Below, piece after piece: positions 37,972 to 50,600 of a DNA stretch of 64,000 nt. Origin of the DNA: Litsea cubeba (taxonomy: Eukaryota > Streptophyta > Magnoliopsida > Laurales > Lauraceae); assembly GCA_012931725.1 (NCBI GenBank), contig CM022948.1:70857455-70921454 (forward strand). Reading direction: 5' to 3'. The position numbers and the translations under genes were made by a program. Each line of letters begins with the position of its first letter. The stretch's first letter is position 1. A model generated the notes under the pieces. The model was not told the origin of the DNA. It made no database searches and was given only the letters and a program-made list of their open reading frames with translations.

Positions 37972-38496
37972 TTTCACTGGCAAAACTGTAGGCATTGTTG
38001 GGCTGGGCAGGATTGGTTCAGCTATTGCCAAAGCGGGCTGAAGGATTCAGCTGCCCCATCAGTTACTATTCTAGATCAGAGAAGCCGAATTCCAAGTATA
38101 AAATACTACCCAAACATCATCGACTGGCAGCCAATTGTCAGATCCTTGTGTTGCATGCCCATTAACAGAGGAAACTCACCATGTCATCAACCGCCCAGGT
38201 TCCATCGAGGCATTTGGGTCCGAAGGGGTGTGCTTATTAACATTGGACGAGGGCCACACATTGATGAGCCCGAACTCGTGTCTGCTTTGGTTGAAGGTCG
38301 TTTGGGTGGGGCTGGGCCTTGACGTATTTGAGCATGAGCCTGATGTACCTGAGGAACTGTTTGGGCTTGATAATGTGGTGCTCTTGCCCATGTGGGGAGT
38401 GGTACATGGGAGACCCGCAAGGATATGGCAGACCTTGTGCTCGGGAACTTGGAGGCCTACTTTCTGAATAAGCCCCTCTTAACTCCAGTGGTGTGA
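37972..38496 (+). pseudogene. HPR2: HPR2-like exon 2
   Basis: Encodes the nucleotide-binding and C-terminal catalytic part in at least three alternating frames. An in-frame TGA arises at about 38038 (after the extra base near 38030) and another at 38322. Several indels are in short homopolymers (AAAA at 38101, CCC at 38390). Confidence 0.85.
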
Positions 38497-38872
38497 GTTT
38501 GGGGACACAGTTTGGTAAAGGATGTTAGTTTACAAAAATATATCTTGGGATCTCCGAATTTGTAATTGTTCATGCAGGCGGGATATTGTGATGTGTAGAA
38601 CTGAAAATTTTTAACTATGACTTGCTATTATCCTTCAGTTCACAGCCTAATTTATCTAAAGCCATGCAGCTGAATGTATCATTTCCAAGCAAGGGTCATT
38701 CCAAAGGACCCATTTGGTAGTTTGTTAAAATGGGTTCAGGTCACTCGGTTTAATTTGTATATTATTATTTTTTTTCATGGTAACCAGAGTTATATACTTG
38801 ATTCAGTGTAAACTGAGTTCCAATGATCCAAAATGGGGTGAAATGGTTGCGGCATCATGGTCATAGGTTTGG

Positions 38873-38928
38873 TCTCAACTTGCTCATTGAAATGAAGCTG
38901 TCTCAACTTGCCCATTGAAATGAAGCTG
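38873..38928. repeat. 28-bp tandem pair
   Basis: TCTCAACTTGCTCATTGAAA at 38873 and TCTCAACTTGCCCATTGAAA at 38901, each followed by TGAAGCTG. Confidence 0.85.
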
Positions 38929-41416
38929 AAGTGAAATAATTGTCAAGGTTTGGTCTTTGATGTGCAATATATAACCATTCTGTAGTTAGTAGTGAACCCT
39001 AGACTTATCATGGACAGGGCACATCAATAATTGTTTTATGATGATACTGACACGTATATAAGACACTTATTGGTTGGATTAAATGGCCGCCCTAAGAAGG
39101 ATGAATAGATGAAATTTTTTTAAATGAACGTGAGTTCTTTGGAACTGTATGGAAAAACAGGGGAATAGACTTGTGTGCAAATATATGATAGCAAACCAGC
39201 CAAACAAGATGAGGTGGGAACGTTTGGTAGAGTTGAATACAGAGTATCTTTATGAAAAAGAAAAGGGAATTTAGCACACCCTCTTTTTTTTTGAAAAAGA
39301 CTAAGTTTCAGCTGATACTATTCCGAAATATATGGTGTATATTAGTTCTTTATTCAAATAGACAAGCCATTCTCTTTCACAAGGGGGAAAAATAGAGTTT
39401 GAATGGAATGTTGGTCATCCTAATTCCCAGGCTTGTTCCATCTCAAGGATTACAGTGAAAGAGCTTTTCTTGATGCTTGCAGTAGATCCTAAAAAATAGG
39501 CAGCCCCTAACCCATAAAATCCTGTCTTATTCACTACTCATGATCACCTTGAGATTTTCTGCTTCGCTCCTTTAGATCCAACTTCCAAGGGCTAAGATGG
39601 ACACCACAGGATTCAGACGGTGTAGCTTGGATGATAATTTTCTCTCCTCTTTCCCTTGGGCATGTTGCCATCCAAGTTAAAACCCATCGATTATTAGTCC
39701 GCCTACCTTTGATAGTCAATCACATCAGAGAATCATCCCCTAGTTGCGTGCTAACTGCTAAGGATATACTTCTATTGCAAGTGACAATCAAGGGTCTCAC
39801 TCACCTCAAGTCTCACCTAACGCACAGACTCCTCACTCATGTGACATGGGACATGGGGGCATGGGCCCACCAAGATCAACCCTTTTTTAGAGGCTTTTAC
39901 AAGGACAGATGTGCGTCCTGCATCACTTTCTTATTCCAAAATCCTAATAACTTTAGGTAGATAGAGATGTGACTGAGGAACGACTGATCAAATGTAACAA
40001 GTCTGTAGTTATATAATTGGAGTTTTTGGGCACTGTAGACTAGTGTAAGCCGGCTTTCCCAGCATCGCCAATTCTGCTTATCAAAAGTGAACCACTTGGA
40101 GCTCTCTTTCTCCTTTATTAATGAAAATTTGAGCAAAAATGATCTATTATTGTCTGGCCCACGGCCCACTAACTCAATGGTCTCCTTTGCTCTAAAGTCC
40201 CTATTGCCGTAGCCATCATAGAGAAATTTTAGCACCGAGCCAACGACAGGTAAGGCAACCATGTTAACAAACCAGGTGAGCCAGCACAAGCTCAAGCTCA
40301 AGCTCCCCGGTTGCAATTAAAAAAAAAAATTTTGAATCGGAAACTTATTTTCGAAACCGGTAAAAACTTGGATCCCACGGCTGTGTCTCTTACACACTAC
40401 CTTCCTATGAGTGAGAATGTTTAAACTCCATCACGGGGCCCTTGAGTAACATAACATATCAATGGGAGTTGGTCACACACCTTTAAGATTGAACAAGGAC
40501 GGATAACATAATTAGCACAATCTTATGAATTATTAATATTTATTTTAATTCCATTATCAATCACTCAATCTTATATAAGGACCAACTCCTTTTAAAATAA
40601 AAATTTTAAAATACATAAAAGAAGGGGATGTAATTCATCTTAAACCGCAAAAATTATCATTATATGGGCCCCATCGTAGGATTCCAGATATCCCACTCAG
40701 AAAAGCATTTAACAGACACACATATATATATATATATATATAATATAAGTCTGCTGGTAAACATTATATAATATTATTAATTTAAGATTTTAAAGATTTA
40801 ATTCATTAAAGGGTGTATAACTAAATATATTTAAAATGGAGATTTATTTGGGTAAGATGAGCAGAGCTTAATTATGACCCATCTGGGTGAATGCATGTGA
40901 TTTGATCAAAGATCACAAGGCTATAGGTCTGAGAATGGTGTGTGATTCTTCATTCTACCCATTCACAGAGTCCTCCTGAGGTCCAACATCTAGTTGTGTA
41001 ATTGTGTATGGTAATAATTTTCCAAAGTCAGAGAGACTAGAGAGGATTATGTGTAGGACCAAGCTCAAAGCCTGCATAGTTGGCTTTGATTTGTAATTAA
41101 GATTGAGCTGGGAGACAGCAAAGCATCTTCCATGAACAGCTTCTGTGATCGCCACCAAATATGAACCTGTCCACTGGTGTGGCCCACCTTAATGTCCAAA
41201 TCACCAAACCATAGGCCCACACTTGCATCATCACATCAAAAACACAAACAGAACCTACCTCCTCCTTCCTCTCCAGAAAACAATCCAAGCTCTTTTAACT
41301 AGTGAACAAACACATCTTCCCACAAAGAGAGAGAACCAGAGATCCAACGGTCCTGATCAACTCGTCCCCTTGATCAGGTCCACTTCCGTTATCTTCTTCC
41401 CACTGTATCTATACGA

Positions 41417-41420
<4 letters not shown>

Positions 41421-41460
<40 letters not shown>
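41421..41460. repeat. (GA)20 microsatellite in the EXO84B leader
   Basis: Twenty GA units ending 13 nt before the proposed start ATG (41474). GA tracts are common in plant 5' UTRs. Confidence 0.95.
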
Positions 41461-41463
<3 letters not shown>

Positions 41464-41473
41464 GTAGATTGTG

Positions 41474-41653
41474 ATGTCGTCTGCGAAGATCGTCCCGATC
41501 GAGGGGCGGTGGCGCAATCGGCACCGTCGAAGGGAATCGCCAACGGTCAGGGATGGGATCGCCCAGCTCGAGGACAAGCTCAAGGCCTTCAGGACCGACC
41601 AATTCGATCCAGACGCCTTTCTTCAATCCAAATGCCAGTCCATGAACGAGAAG
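41474..41653 (+). CDS. EXO84B: EXO84B exon 1
   Basis: From ATG at 41474 (MSSAKIVPIEG) to the donor AAG|gtctct. The last 30 residues match the family well. Residues 5-25 are Arg-rich and do not. The +1 frame of the same DNA reads VAQSAPSKGIANG, closer to the usual Ser/Ala-rich N-terminus, so one or two indels may lie here. Confidence 0.7.
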
Positions 41654-44600
41654 GTCTCTTCATTCACCCACGCCCTCCTTTTCTCTTTCTTTTCACTTCA
41701 ATTACGTGTTTGTGAGAATTCATTACAGTAAGCATTGGATTTAGTGGTATTGGGTTGTGGGGTTTGATTTGGTTTGGTTTTGTTTGATGTTTGGGATCTG
41801 GATGAGATTTTTGAGGGGTTTGGGCTTTTCGCGGTCTTGGTGCGTTTGGATGTGTGGTGATTGATTGAATGCTTTGGGTGGAATTGTGGGGTTTTTAATC
41901 TGGTTTGTGTTTGGGGCGTAGAAGAATAAAAAAACCCAGATTGTGGAATGCTGGTTTGAACTTTTTTTTTAGAAAGTTCTCTGCTCTCTAGTTGTATTAG
42001 TTGGTTGAATGCTGACAACAATTTGAGTGAATAAGCTGTTTATTGTAAACAGTAACATGATGTGGTTCTGAATTATCCTGTCTGTGCCAAATGCATCAAA
42101 GGAATTGTTTTTATGTGATTTGCTGAAATATTCCACATCCTTGTGGTTTGGAGGACATCCTTTTCTAAGTATATGCTGTTATTACTGGTTGATTTGGGCC
42201 TAAAACCTTGAGTAGAACTGCTGCTGTCTTGGTGCCCCGGAGTCATACTTCAGGTATCCAATGCTGTGATGACTTATGAGCTCTTTGAGTTATAGCATTA
42301 ATAGAGTCGAAATTGAATCACATCACACATGAAGAAGAGGAGTTTCCATTAGAAAAATCACAGAATGAATAAGTCCATACAGTATGGTCTAAATATGCAT
42401 ATATGATCCTTTTGGATTTGGATACATCAAACTAGGAACTAGGATTAGGAACCCTTTTTCAAAGAATATTCAGCCAATTAAATTTATAAGAACCAAAAAA
42501 AAAAAAAAACAACCCAAAAATACAGAATGCCTCAACCTTTATTCTTTTTAGAACTCAATGGCTCAGTTAACAGTCTTTAGATTGTAGAACTGCTAACTTA
42601 CTAATCAAGATACTATTAGCTTGAAACTCTGAAAGAAACTCTCTCGATAACAAAAGACTGAAACTACTAGGACTTCCCTAACAAATAGGATTTCCACCTA
42701 ATATGGAAATCCTTATTAATTATGAATATCACAAACAATTGTTTGAAAATAACTATTTTTTTTAAATATTCTGAAAATAGACTCTTGGCCAAAGAGGTTT
42801 TGTGTAAAAATAAAAAACCCCTTAATCTGATGTGTCCTTCTCTTTGGAATTTGGATTCTCTAAGCTTCTCGCTTTGCATCAAGACCTTTCCTTTGAACCA
42901 CACAACCCAAACATGCATACAGTTAGGGCATTTTGCGTTCCAAAAGTTTGCGAAAAAGAAAAAATTCCTGTGGATATGCACAAATCTGATGTTTGGTGTT
43001 GAAATATTCTACGAATACGTTGTGGAAAAGTACCTACCAGAATTCACACTTACAAAGGATTTTGAGATTCTAAGGGGGACGGGGTCGGTTCATTATTTTT
43101 ACCGCCAAACTATGCGCTCCCACCCTCTACTCTCCAGCACTGCACCAAATAAAAACTGCAGATTTCATGGCTTGTGAAACTCACCATGGAAAAAGTACAT
43201 CCATGACTATTTCCAAATGTGCCATCTAGGATATTTCTAATGCACTATAGATAATTTCCTTAGTACAAACTGATAAAATGATAGGCAAATCCAAGGATCA
43301 AAATAGAGGTTGCGGCGGGCGTAGTGGCCTGTAGCCAAAACGCTACGGCAACAATGTCGTGGTGTGCATCAAAAAGTGGTGAAAAAAAAAAAAAACCAGA
43401 ATATGGAAAATGTTAGAATCTGGTGCTTTTTTCCTATAGTAACTGAGATAGGGGGATGTGGCGGTCTCTTCAATGCATAATGATTATAAAATAACAATAT
43501 TGATCTATTTTTTTCGCATGTTTTAATGTTGGTTAGTTAATCTAAGTTAAAGACTATTATTACTCATAATTCTTAAGTAATTTAGCATAACTACATAACT
43601 GTACATTACACATCATAAATAAATTATAAAGTAATGCTTAAAGTTCAAACAATTGACAAATTAACTTTCATTAAAAACAACAATATAATGTTTGTTGAGA
43701 GTTGAGAAAAGAATACCTCTGTTAATATCAAAGGGGGTGCCTACCACAATATACCTAGAGAAGAGTCCTTGCAAGAGACACTATGTATCGGCTTCAATTC
43801 GGCGAAATCTTATAGTTTTTAGTGTTCTTTAAGCATGAAAGGGTAGTAAAGTTGAGAGAAATGTTGGTTTCGAGAAAATAAAAGAAGAAAGAAGCCCTTC
43901 TATGTGTTTTAAAAAAATTATACAAAATGAATGTCAGTCTCGCTCTGTAGCGGTCTTTAGCAGGTCTATAGCGACCCATAGCGGCCGTAGAATTTTGTAG
44001 CAGCTGCTACACTTGAGAGCACCGATAAATTGTCTGTAGACCTCTACGCCCAATATTGAGGCGACTAGCTATGTAGCAGCCACTATTTTGATTCCATGGG
44101 CAAATCTAGGATAAAAAAGCCTTATACAACAAAAATATCCTTATGCCAAGAAAACGGGATGAGTGCATCTATATGAATCATTCTTTCATGGTATTTATGG
44201 TGAATTCATAATTAGTTACTTGTGAGTGTTATAATATTATTCATTTGTTCACAGGAAATAAAGCACTTGTGCTCTTATCTTCTAGATTTAAAGAGAGCTT
44301 CTGCGGAGGAACTGCGTGCTAGTGTTTACTCTAACTATAAATCTTTTCATACGGTGAGTTACTTTTGCTCAATATTTATGTTGTTTCTCAGAGTGAGGAC
44401 TGCTACTTTAGCATGTCTACGCCTATATTTTAAGAAGATGAAGTGTGAGTTGTCATTCCAACAAGCGCACCTTTCAATACATAAATAATTACATACATAT
44501 AATCTTTACTAGTAGAAATAAGGTTGCACTTTGGCTGTCGTGAGCATTTCACCGAGTTAGCTAGGGTTAAATTAAACCTAGTGAGAACAGTTTTAATTAA

Positions 44601-47600
44601 AAAAAAAAACCTCTTAAAATTGAAAATTGCCCCTCCTTTTAGAAAAAAGAAGATGTGTTAACGGGGGCATACTACGTCAAATCCTGGATATGGAGTCTTT
44701 GGTTTTAGAAATTGGTTGATTCACTAATTCAGGGTGTAACAATCCAAAATATAAGGAAGAAAATAAAAAAAGGATAACTTGGATCTTTTGAGAAAACCCG
44801 ACACCTCCTTCGGATCTTATGAAGGAACCTGACGCCTCCAACTTCTAATTTTGTTAATTAACTAGTTGGATCATTACACAAGCCCTAAACCCATTTTATA
44901 TGGTTTTAGTTGCAAAAATAAAAAAAAAATCTAAACCAAGAAGGTTTGGTTGAGAGATTTTAGGGAGAAAGAGACATTTGAATCTCTAATACTAAATTAA
45001 GAATTTGGATCCGATTTTTTTTTAACCAGATTTTGGTTCCAAACTCATTTTTTCCTTGGTCGGAGATACTAAATGTTTAGACAATTGGATACCCATATGC
45101 AACCTTGCATAAAATTCACTCACGTAATAGTAACAATACAAAAAATCTAACTTAGATATAAGAAGCCGTTGGTGGACTCAAATCAACTTGGATGTGATAA
45201 ATTCGATATCCTGTAACTAATTGTTATTGAATTCATCAATAAGAATGTAGATATCCATCTCTCTCTCTACACATACATTTGGGTTATGACAAAATTTTAC
45301 GTTGGCTGTCAACCTAACCTAACGCAACCCTCCTCCTTTACCAGGGGCTTGGGACCGACAGTAAAAATTGACAGAGCTTGGCTTAGGATAGATCGGAATG
45401 GAGAAACTAAATTCATGTAGCCGTCCCCAACTTAGTTGGGACAAGGCTTCGATGACGATGAGTTAAAACACACAAAGTTCAACCTACTTGAGAATTTGGC
45501 TCGGTATAGATTTTTTTTGGATCAGTAACAGTAGTATTTTATGACAATCTAATGATCACAGATCTATGGAAGCACAATGATCTTGCTTCTAATGGAAGAA
45601 GAATGATCCAATTCTGCTGAGAATCCAAGATTTTGGACGGTCTAGATGAAAACAGTATTAAAAATCGGAAAATCTCGAGAATGAGAAAAGATCCAACCTG
45701 GAGGTGCTGAAAAATCCTGAAAAATCGCCAATATTCCTAGAAATATAAGGCGACCATGTCTATGTAGTTTGTGGAACTTGATCTGATTGATCAAGCGTGG
45801 GCCACCAAGGGGATGTTGCTGACGCTGGAAGAAGAAGTCGCTGGATCTACTGGTTGCACGAGAGAGACTTATTTCCTTAATATCTTGTTGCCTTAAAGCT
45901 ATGTAAGATCAAAAGAACCTAGATTTCCTTGAACACTTGCTCTGATACCATGACAATCTGATGATCACAAAACTTAGAAAACCAGAGTTTTGAATACAAT
46001 ACTGAGAATGTATTGTCGTGTGTCTCTTTGGAGATCATCACCCACTATATATAGATATTACATGCCTTAATGAAGGCTCTAATTTAGGTAATTACAGCAA
46101 TCTCTATTCTAGTTAGGAAACAAACTATCTATCTAAGTTAGGAAAGCTACTAATAGAAATATATGTACAGCTGTGTCTACATTGACACAAAATCAATCCA
46201 CGTGAGATATAACTTATTGGAATGGATCTTCATGGGCCTTGGGCCTGTTTAACATTTTATTAATAAGAGATAAGACACAACCCAATTAGAGCATACATAA
46301 AAAAATCTCTCATAGGTGTACCGGTACAAGAGAAATATATCAGCCACCAACCACAACTACACTACTGGTGCACTTAGATTACATGAACGTTCAACCCCTT
46401 GCTTAGCTAGACAATCCGATATTCCATTTGTAGATCTACTAGCATGCTGAAACGAAACCTGCCACTCAGATACTAGATGACTTTTTCGTTGAAAAAGAAT
46501 TACATTTTCCGTGACCCTCTCAAAGATTTCACCCAAGATATGGCATTTGCTGAGTTGCTCTGCACAATAAGATTATGGTGATATAAGATATGATAAATGC
46601 GGACAGTTTTCAAATGGCCAAAACTTCCGCTTCATTAGTCTTTGATCACGACATGTTCATAAAACACATACATAACTTCCCCTTTGTGATTTCTTAGTAC
46701 ACATGCAATGCCAGCCGCAGTTTTCCTCTTGCTACTCCATCCACATTGAACTTTAGAACTCCGGATGGAGGAAAACACCAAAAGACTTTCCTTTTCTTCT
46801 TTAGGACTTCCATCTTTAAACAAGCTCCTCAACTTTGCATGATGTCAGCTATCTTAATATCTACAAATTCATTTCTAACATATGCCCATTTAGCGATCCT
46901 CAAAAGCACAATTGATTGTAGATCCTCCCTTGTTGATTCTTTTTCTATTAGAAATTCTATCATTTCTCTATTTCCAAATTGACCAGAGAATGGAAAGAGG
47001 GATGGTCCTCTATAAGATCATACTGTTTCCACCCAACGGAGTCCCCCTTCCAAGCCTCAAACAACACCGCTAATGAACTTGGAAGACACCAATTCACACC
47101 ACATTCTTTGAGGAAATACCTCCAAATAGACAAAGCGACATCACAATGATTGAATAAGGGATGTATTGACTCCATCTCCCTCTTGCAAATGCAACACATA
47201 TCTGAAATGGTATCCAACATCAACCCCTTTCTTCTTAAAATAGCTACCGTTGAGATATTGCCCGCCACTACCAACCAACAAAAAGCCTCCACTCTAGGAT
47301 AGATTAGCATGGAGAAACAAAATTCATGTAGCCAACCTCAATATAGTTGAGACAAGGCTTTGATGATGATGATAGTTAAAGCACACCAAGTCTAAAAATT
47401 CTAAAAGCCCTTAAAAAATATCTCAAAATTTTACAAATATAGGACTTGTTTTCCAATATTTTTCTCTTTTTTTTTATGGTTTTTTTTACCTTTTCAAAGT
47501 TTTTTTTTTTGGACTTTGAGATGTGACTTGGTCTGACTCAACTAAGGATACCCAAGGGTGATGGAGTTGCAAACTGGATCCTAGTTTTTTAAAACCTTGA

Positions 47601-50600
47601 TGGATTGTGAATTTGGAGTGACACACTTCATAAGTGGTGTATGTCTCTATTATGCTGCGAATGTTTGATGTACACCCAGCAACCAATGCCTTAGACTAAA
47701 GCCTTGGGATGTTCTTGGATCGTCTTGTTCTGAGGCAATTTTTGCAAGCCCAAATGCTTCTAAAGACACCAGCATAAATGATCTAGAAATTGTTTTCTGT
47801 AGAGGAATTATTTGACTTGCAACTTGGGAATGTACTAAGTATTATCAGATCATGCATTTGTACATGTTCGCTGTGGTTGATAATCTAGACTAATGTCTAA
47901 TGAAGCCCACTGTGTATAGGCCATACTCACCAAATAACCCTGGTTGAAATTTTAACATAAGGCATTTTTCCAGTGAATCTTTGTCAGTGTTAGTTTCATT
48001 TTTACTTGTAACTTTTTGGCTGCCTGTTAAATAATTAGGTTTGTAATCTTGTTATTTTTGTAACGTAGTTCAGACTTGAGTAGTCCCATCTGATTAATCA
48101 TTTGTTGGATTGACCAACATGTCCAAAGCTGAACCTTAATATGTCCATCCTTAGGTCTAGGATCATATAGTTCCTCTTTTTTTTCTTTTTTTTTAATAAT
48201 GGTAAAATTTATTACTCCAGAAAAAACAGATCATATAGTTCCTCCTGTGCATAATCATCACTATTTTGTTCTCTTTTGCTGGATTTATTTAATTTTTTTT
48301 TTTTTTAACTTCCCTTTGGGCTACCATACAACATGTTCATTGTCTTCGAAATTTTTTTTTTTCGTATCTGATGGAAAAGGGGGACGAGCCAGTAGCATAG
48401 ATGGAAGGTGCTTATTGTTGCAACCACGAGGTTGCAAATTTAAATCAAATTATCTATAAAAAATGAAAAGAGAAAAAAGATCACCGTTATCATCATCATC
48501 AAAGCCTTAGCCCATTGAATAAAGGAATACTGCAAGAAAACTTTTAAGACTATGCCTGAAAGCTCTAAAAAGCTAACACTACGGCTGATTTCAGCGGTGG
48601 ATCTCACAAGAAAACGGCAGTAGATGATTCCATGGCAGTGATCATATTTCTATTGTGTGTATGTGTGTGATGATTCCACGGCAAGTTTCTTTCATAACTT
48701 TGCCTCACTTTGTTTCTTGGAATGCAGGTTTTGTGGGAACCAATAATGGGTTTATTAAATTGCCCAACTTAATATTTTATTTCATAAATTGCTTCACTTT
48801 GTTTCTTGGGAATGCAGTCGTTGTGGAAACCAATAATGGGTTTATTAAATTGCCCCACTTAATATATTGTTTCACTTTTCTTTTCTTTTTTTGTTGTTGT
48901 TGTGAGATGCATCCTTTTTAAAATATGTTTTTTTTCTCATCTACTGACAGCACGTCAAAAGAGATATCAGATCTAGAGGTCGAGCTTCTTTCCATCAGAA
49001 ATCTACTATCAACTCAAGCAGCGCTAATCCATGGTTTAGCTGAGGGAGTTACTGTGGGTTCCTTGTCTAATGGTCCTGAAGGTTCTGCGGCAGAAGACAT
49101 GTATGATGTTGAAGATAGAGAACCTACTGATGTAGAGAAATGGGCAGTGGAATTTCCTGATATCCTTGATGTTTTGTTAGCAGAGAGGAGAGTAGATGAA
49201 GCTCTGGCTGCACTTGATGAAGGCGAACAAGTACTTGCTGAAGCAAGAGAAACCAATACATTGAGCTCAACTGTGCTCTTGTCTTTACAAACTGCTATTA
49301 CTGAACACAGACGAAAATTAGCCGATCAGCTTGCGGAAGCTGCTTGCCAACCTTCTACTCGCGGTGTTGAACTTCGGGCAGCTGTTTCAGCCCTTAAGAA
49401 ACTTGGGGATGGCCCCCGTGCACACACACTGCTGCTTAATGCTCATTACCAGAGGTATCAGTATAACTTGCAAAATCTTCGTCCATCTAGCACCTCATAT
49501 GGAGGAGCTTATACTGCTGCACTCTCACAACTAGTTTTCTCTTCAATTGCTCAAGCTGTGAGCGATTCTTTAGCTGTCTTTGCTGATGAGCCAGCATACA
49601 CATCTGAGCTTGTGGTATGGTGTACGAAACAGACAGAGGATTTTGCAGTTCTTGTGAAAAGGCATGCCTTAGCCTCATCAGCAGCTGCTGGTGGCTTAAG
49701 AGCTGCTGCAGAATGTGTTCAAATAGCCATAGGTCATTGCTCTTTGCTGGGAGATAACGGATTGTACCTCATTGCTCACCTTTTGGATCTCTTTAGGCCA
49801 AGTGTTGAACAAGCGTTGCATGCTAATTTAAAACGAATTGAAGAGAGCACTGCTGCATTAGCAGCAGCTGATGAATGGATGCTCACATATCCTCCTACTG
49901 TCATGCGCTCATCTGTTAGATCTTCTAATGCATCGCTTGGTAGTGGGGTTGCTTTCCAGCCCAAACTTTCTAGCAGTGCACATCGTTTCAATTCCATGGT
50001 TCAGGTGAAATATCATTTTCTATTTTTAGCTTTCTATTTAGGCAGGGATATATATATATATAAATGTGTGTTGTTGTTCACTTGGAGTAATGAAGTCGAG
50101 GTGTTAAATTAGCGCTGGGAGGCTCATCATGCTGTGGTGTCCCTAAAATTATATTATGATAGAAGGCGAAGATTTTTTTTTTAGTGTCTTTGTTCACCCT
50201 GCGTTTTCCTTTTATTAAAAAATTGGTTACTATTTCAAGAATATACATATACATATATATATATATATTTATGATATTGATCTTTTATCATATACATCTA
50301 AGTTAGCAAATGCGCAGGAATATATTGAAAAGTGTAACCATAAATACAGTAGAACTGTACAGATACTACTAAAATACATAATAATTAAGGTTTTCCTTGT
50401 TAACCAAAAAAAAAAAAAAAGGTTTTCCTTATGGCTGTGTTGACATAGGTCTGAAATGACATTCTTTAGTGCCTTTTTTTTTTTTTGAATGGTTACTTTC
50501 ATTGAAAAAGAACGAGCAGTACAAGAGATAAGTACTGACAACAAAAGATTGGAAGCACGAAAACACAAGAAAGCCAACATCCAAAAATCAACAAACAAGG

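Larger units (their letters stand above)
34168..38496 (+). pseudogene. HPR2: HPR2-like glyoxylate/hydroxypyruvate reductase, frame broken by multiple small indels
   Basis: The family (D-isomer-specific 2-hydroxyacid dehydrogenase) uses NAD(P)H to reduce hydroxypyruvate and glyoxylate in the cytosol, as a bypass of photorespiration. Exon 1 is 34168-34589 and exon 2 is 37972-38496, with GT/AG intron borders. Exon 1 shows IVSSFSVGLDKVDLGKC and RVTNTPDVLTDDVADLAIG. Exon 2 shows the nucleotide-binding GLGRIGSAIAK, LINIGRGPHIDEPELV (catalytic Arg), DVFEHEPDVPEELFG (catalytic Glu) and a C-terminus ending TPVV plus stop. About nine one- or two-base indels shift frame: near 34202, 37972, 38030, 38102, 38122, 38146, 38231, 38321 and 38390. 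The last disrupts the catalytic His block. Amino-acid conservation between the shifts is high. It is either a recent pseudogene or poorly resolved sequence. Confidence 0.85.
38497..41473. other. Intergenic region between HPR2 and EXO84B
   Basis: AT-rich. Contains a 28-bp tandem pair (38873-38928, TCTCAACTTGCYCATTGAAA), a (TA)n tract at about 40722-40742, and the EXO84B leader with (GA)20 at 41421-41460. I see no gene. Confidence 0.5.

Noticed and set aside
41461..41731. Alternative frames over EXO84B exon 1 running on past 41653
   Set aside because: They pass the splice donor into intron 1; only the segment before AAG|gtctct matches EXO84B.
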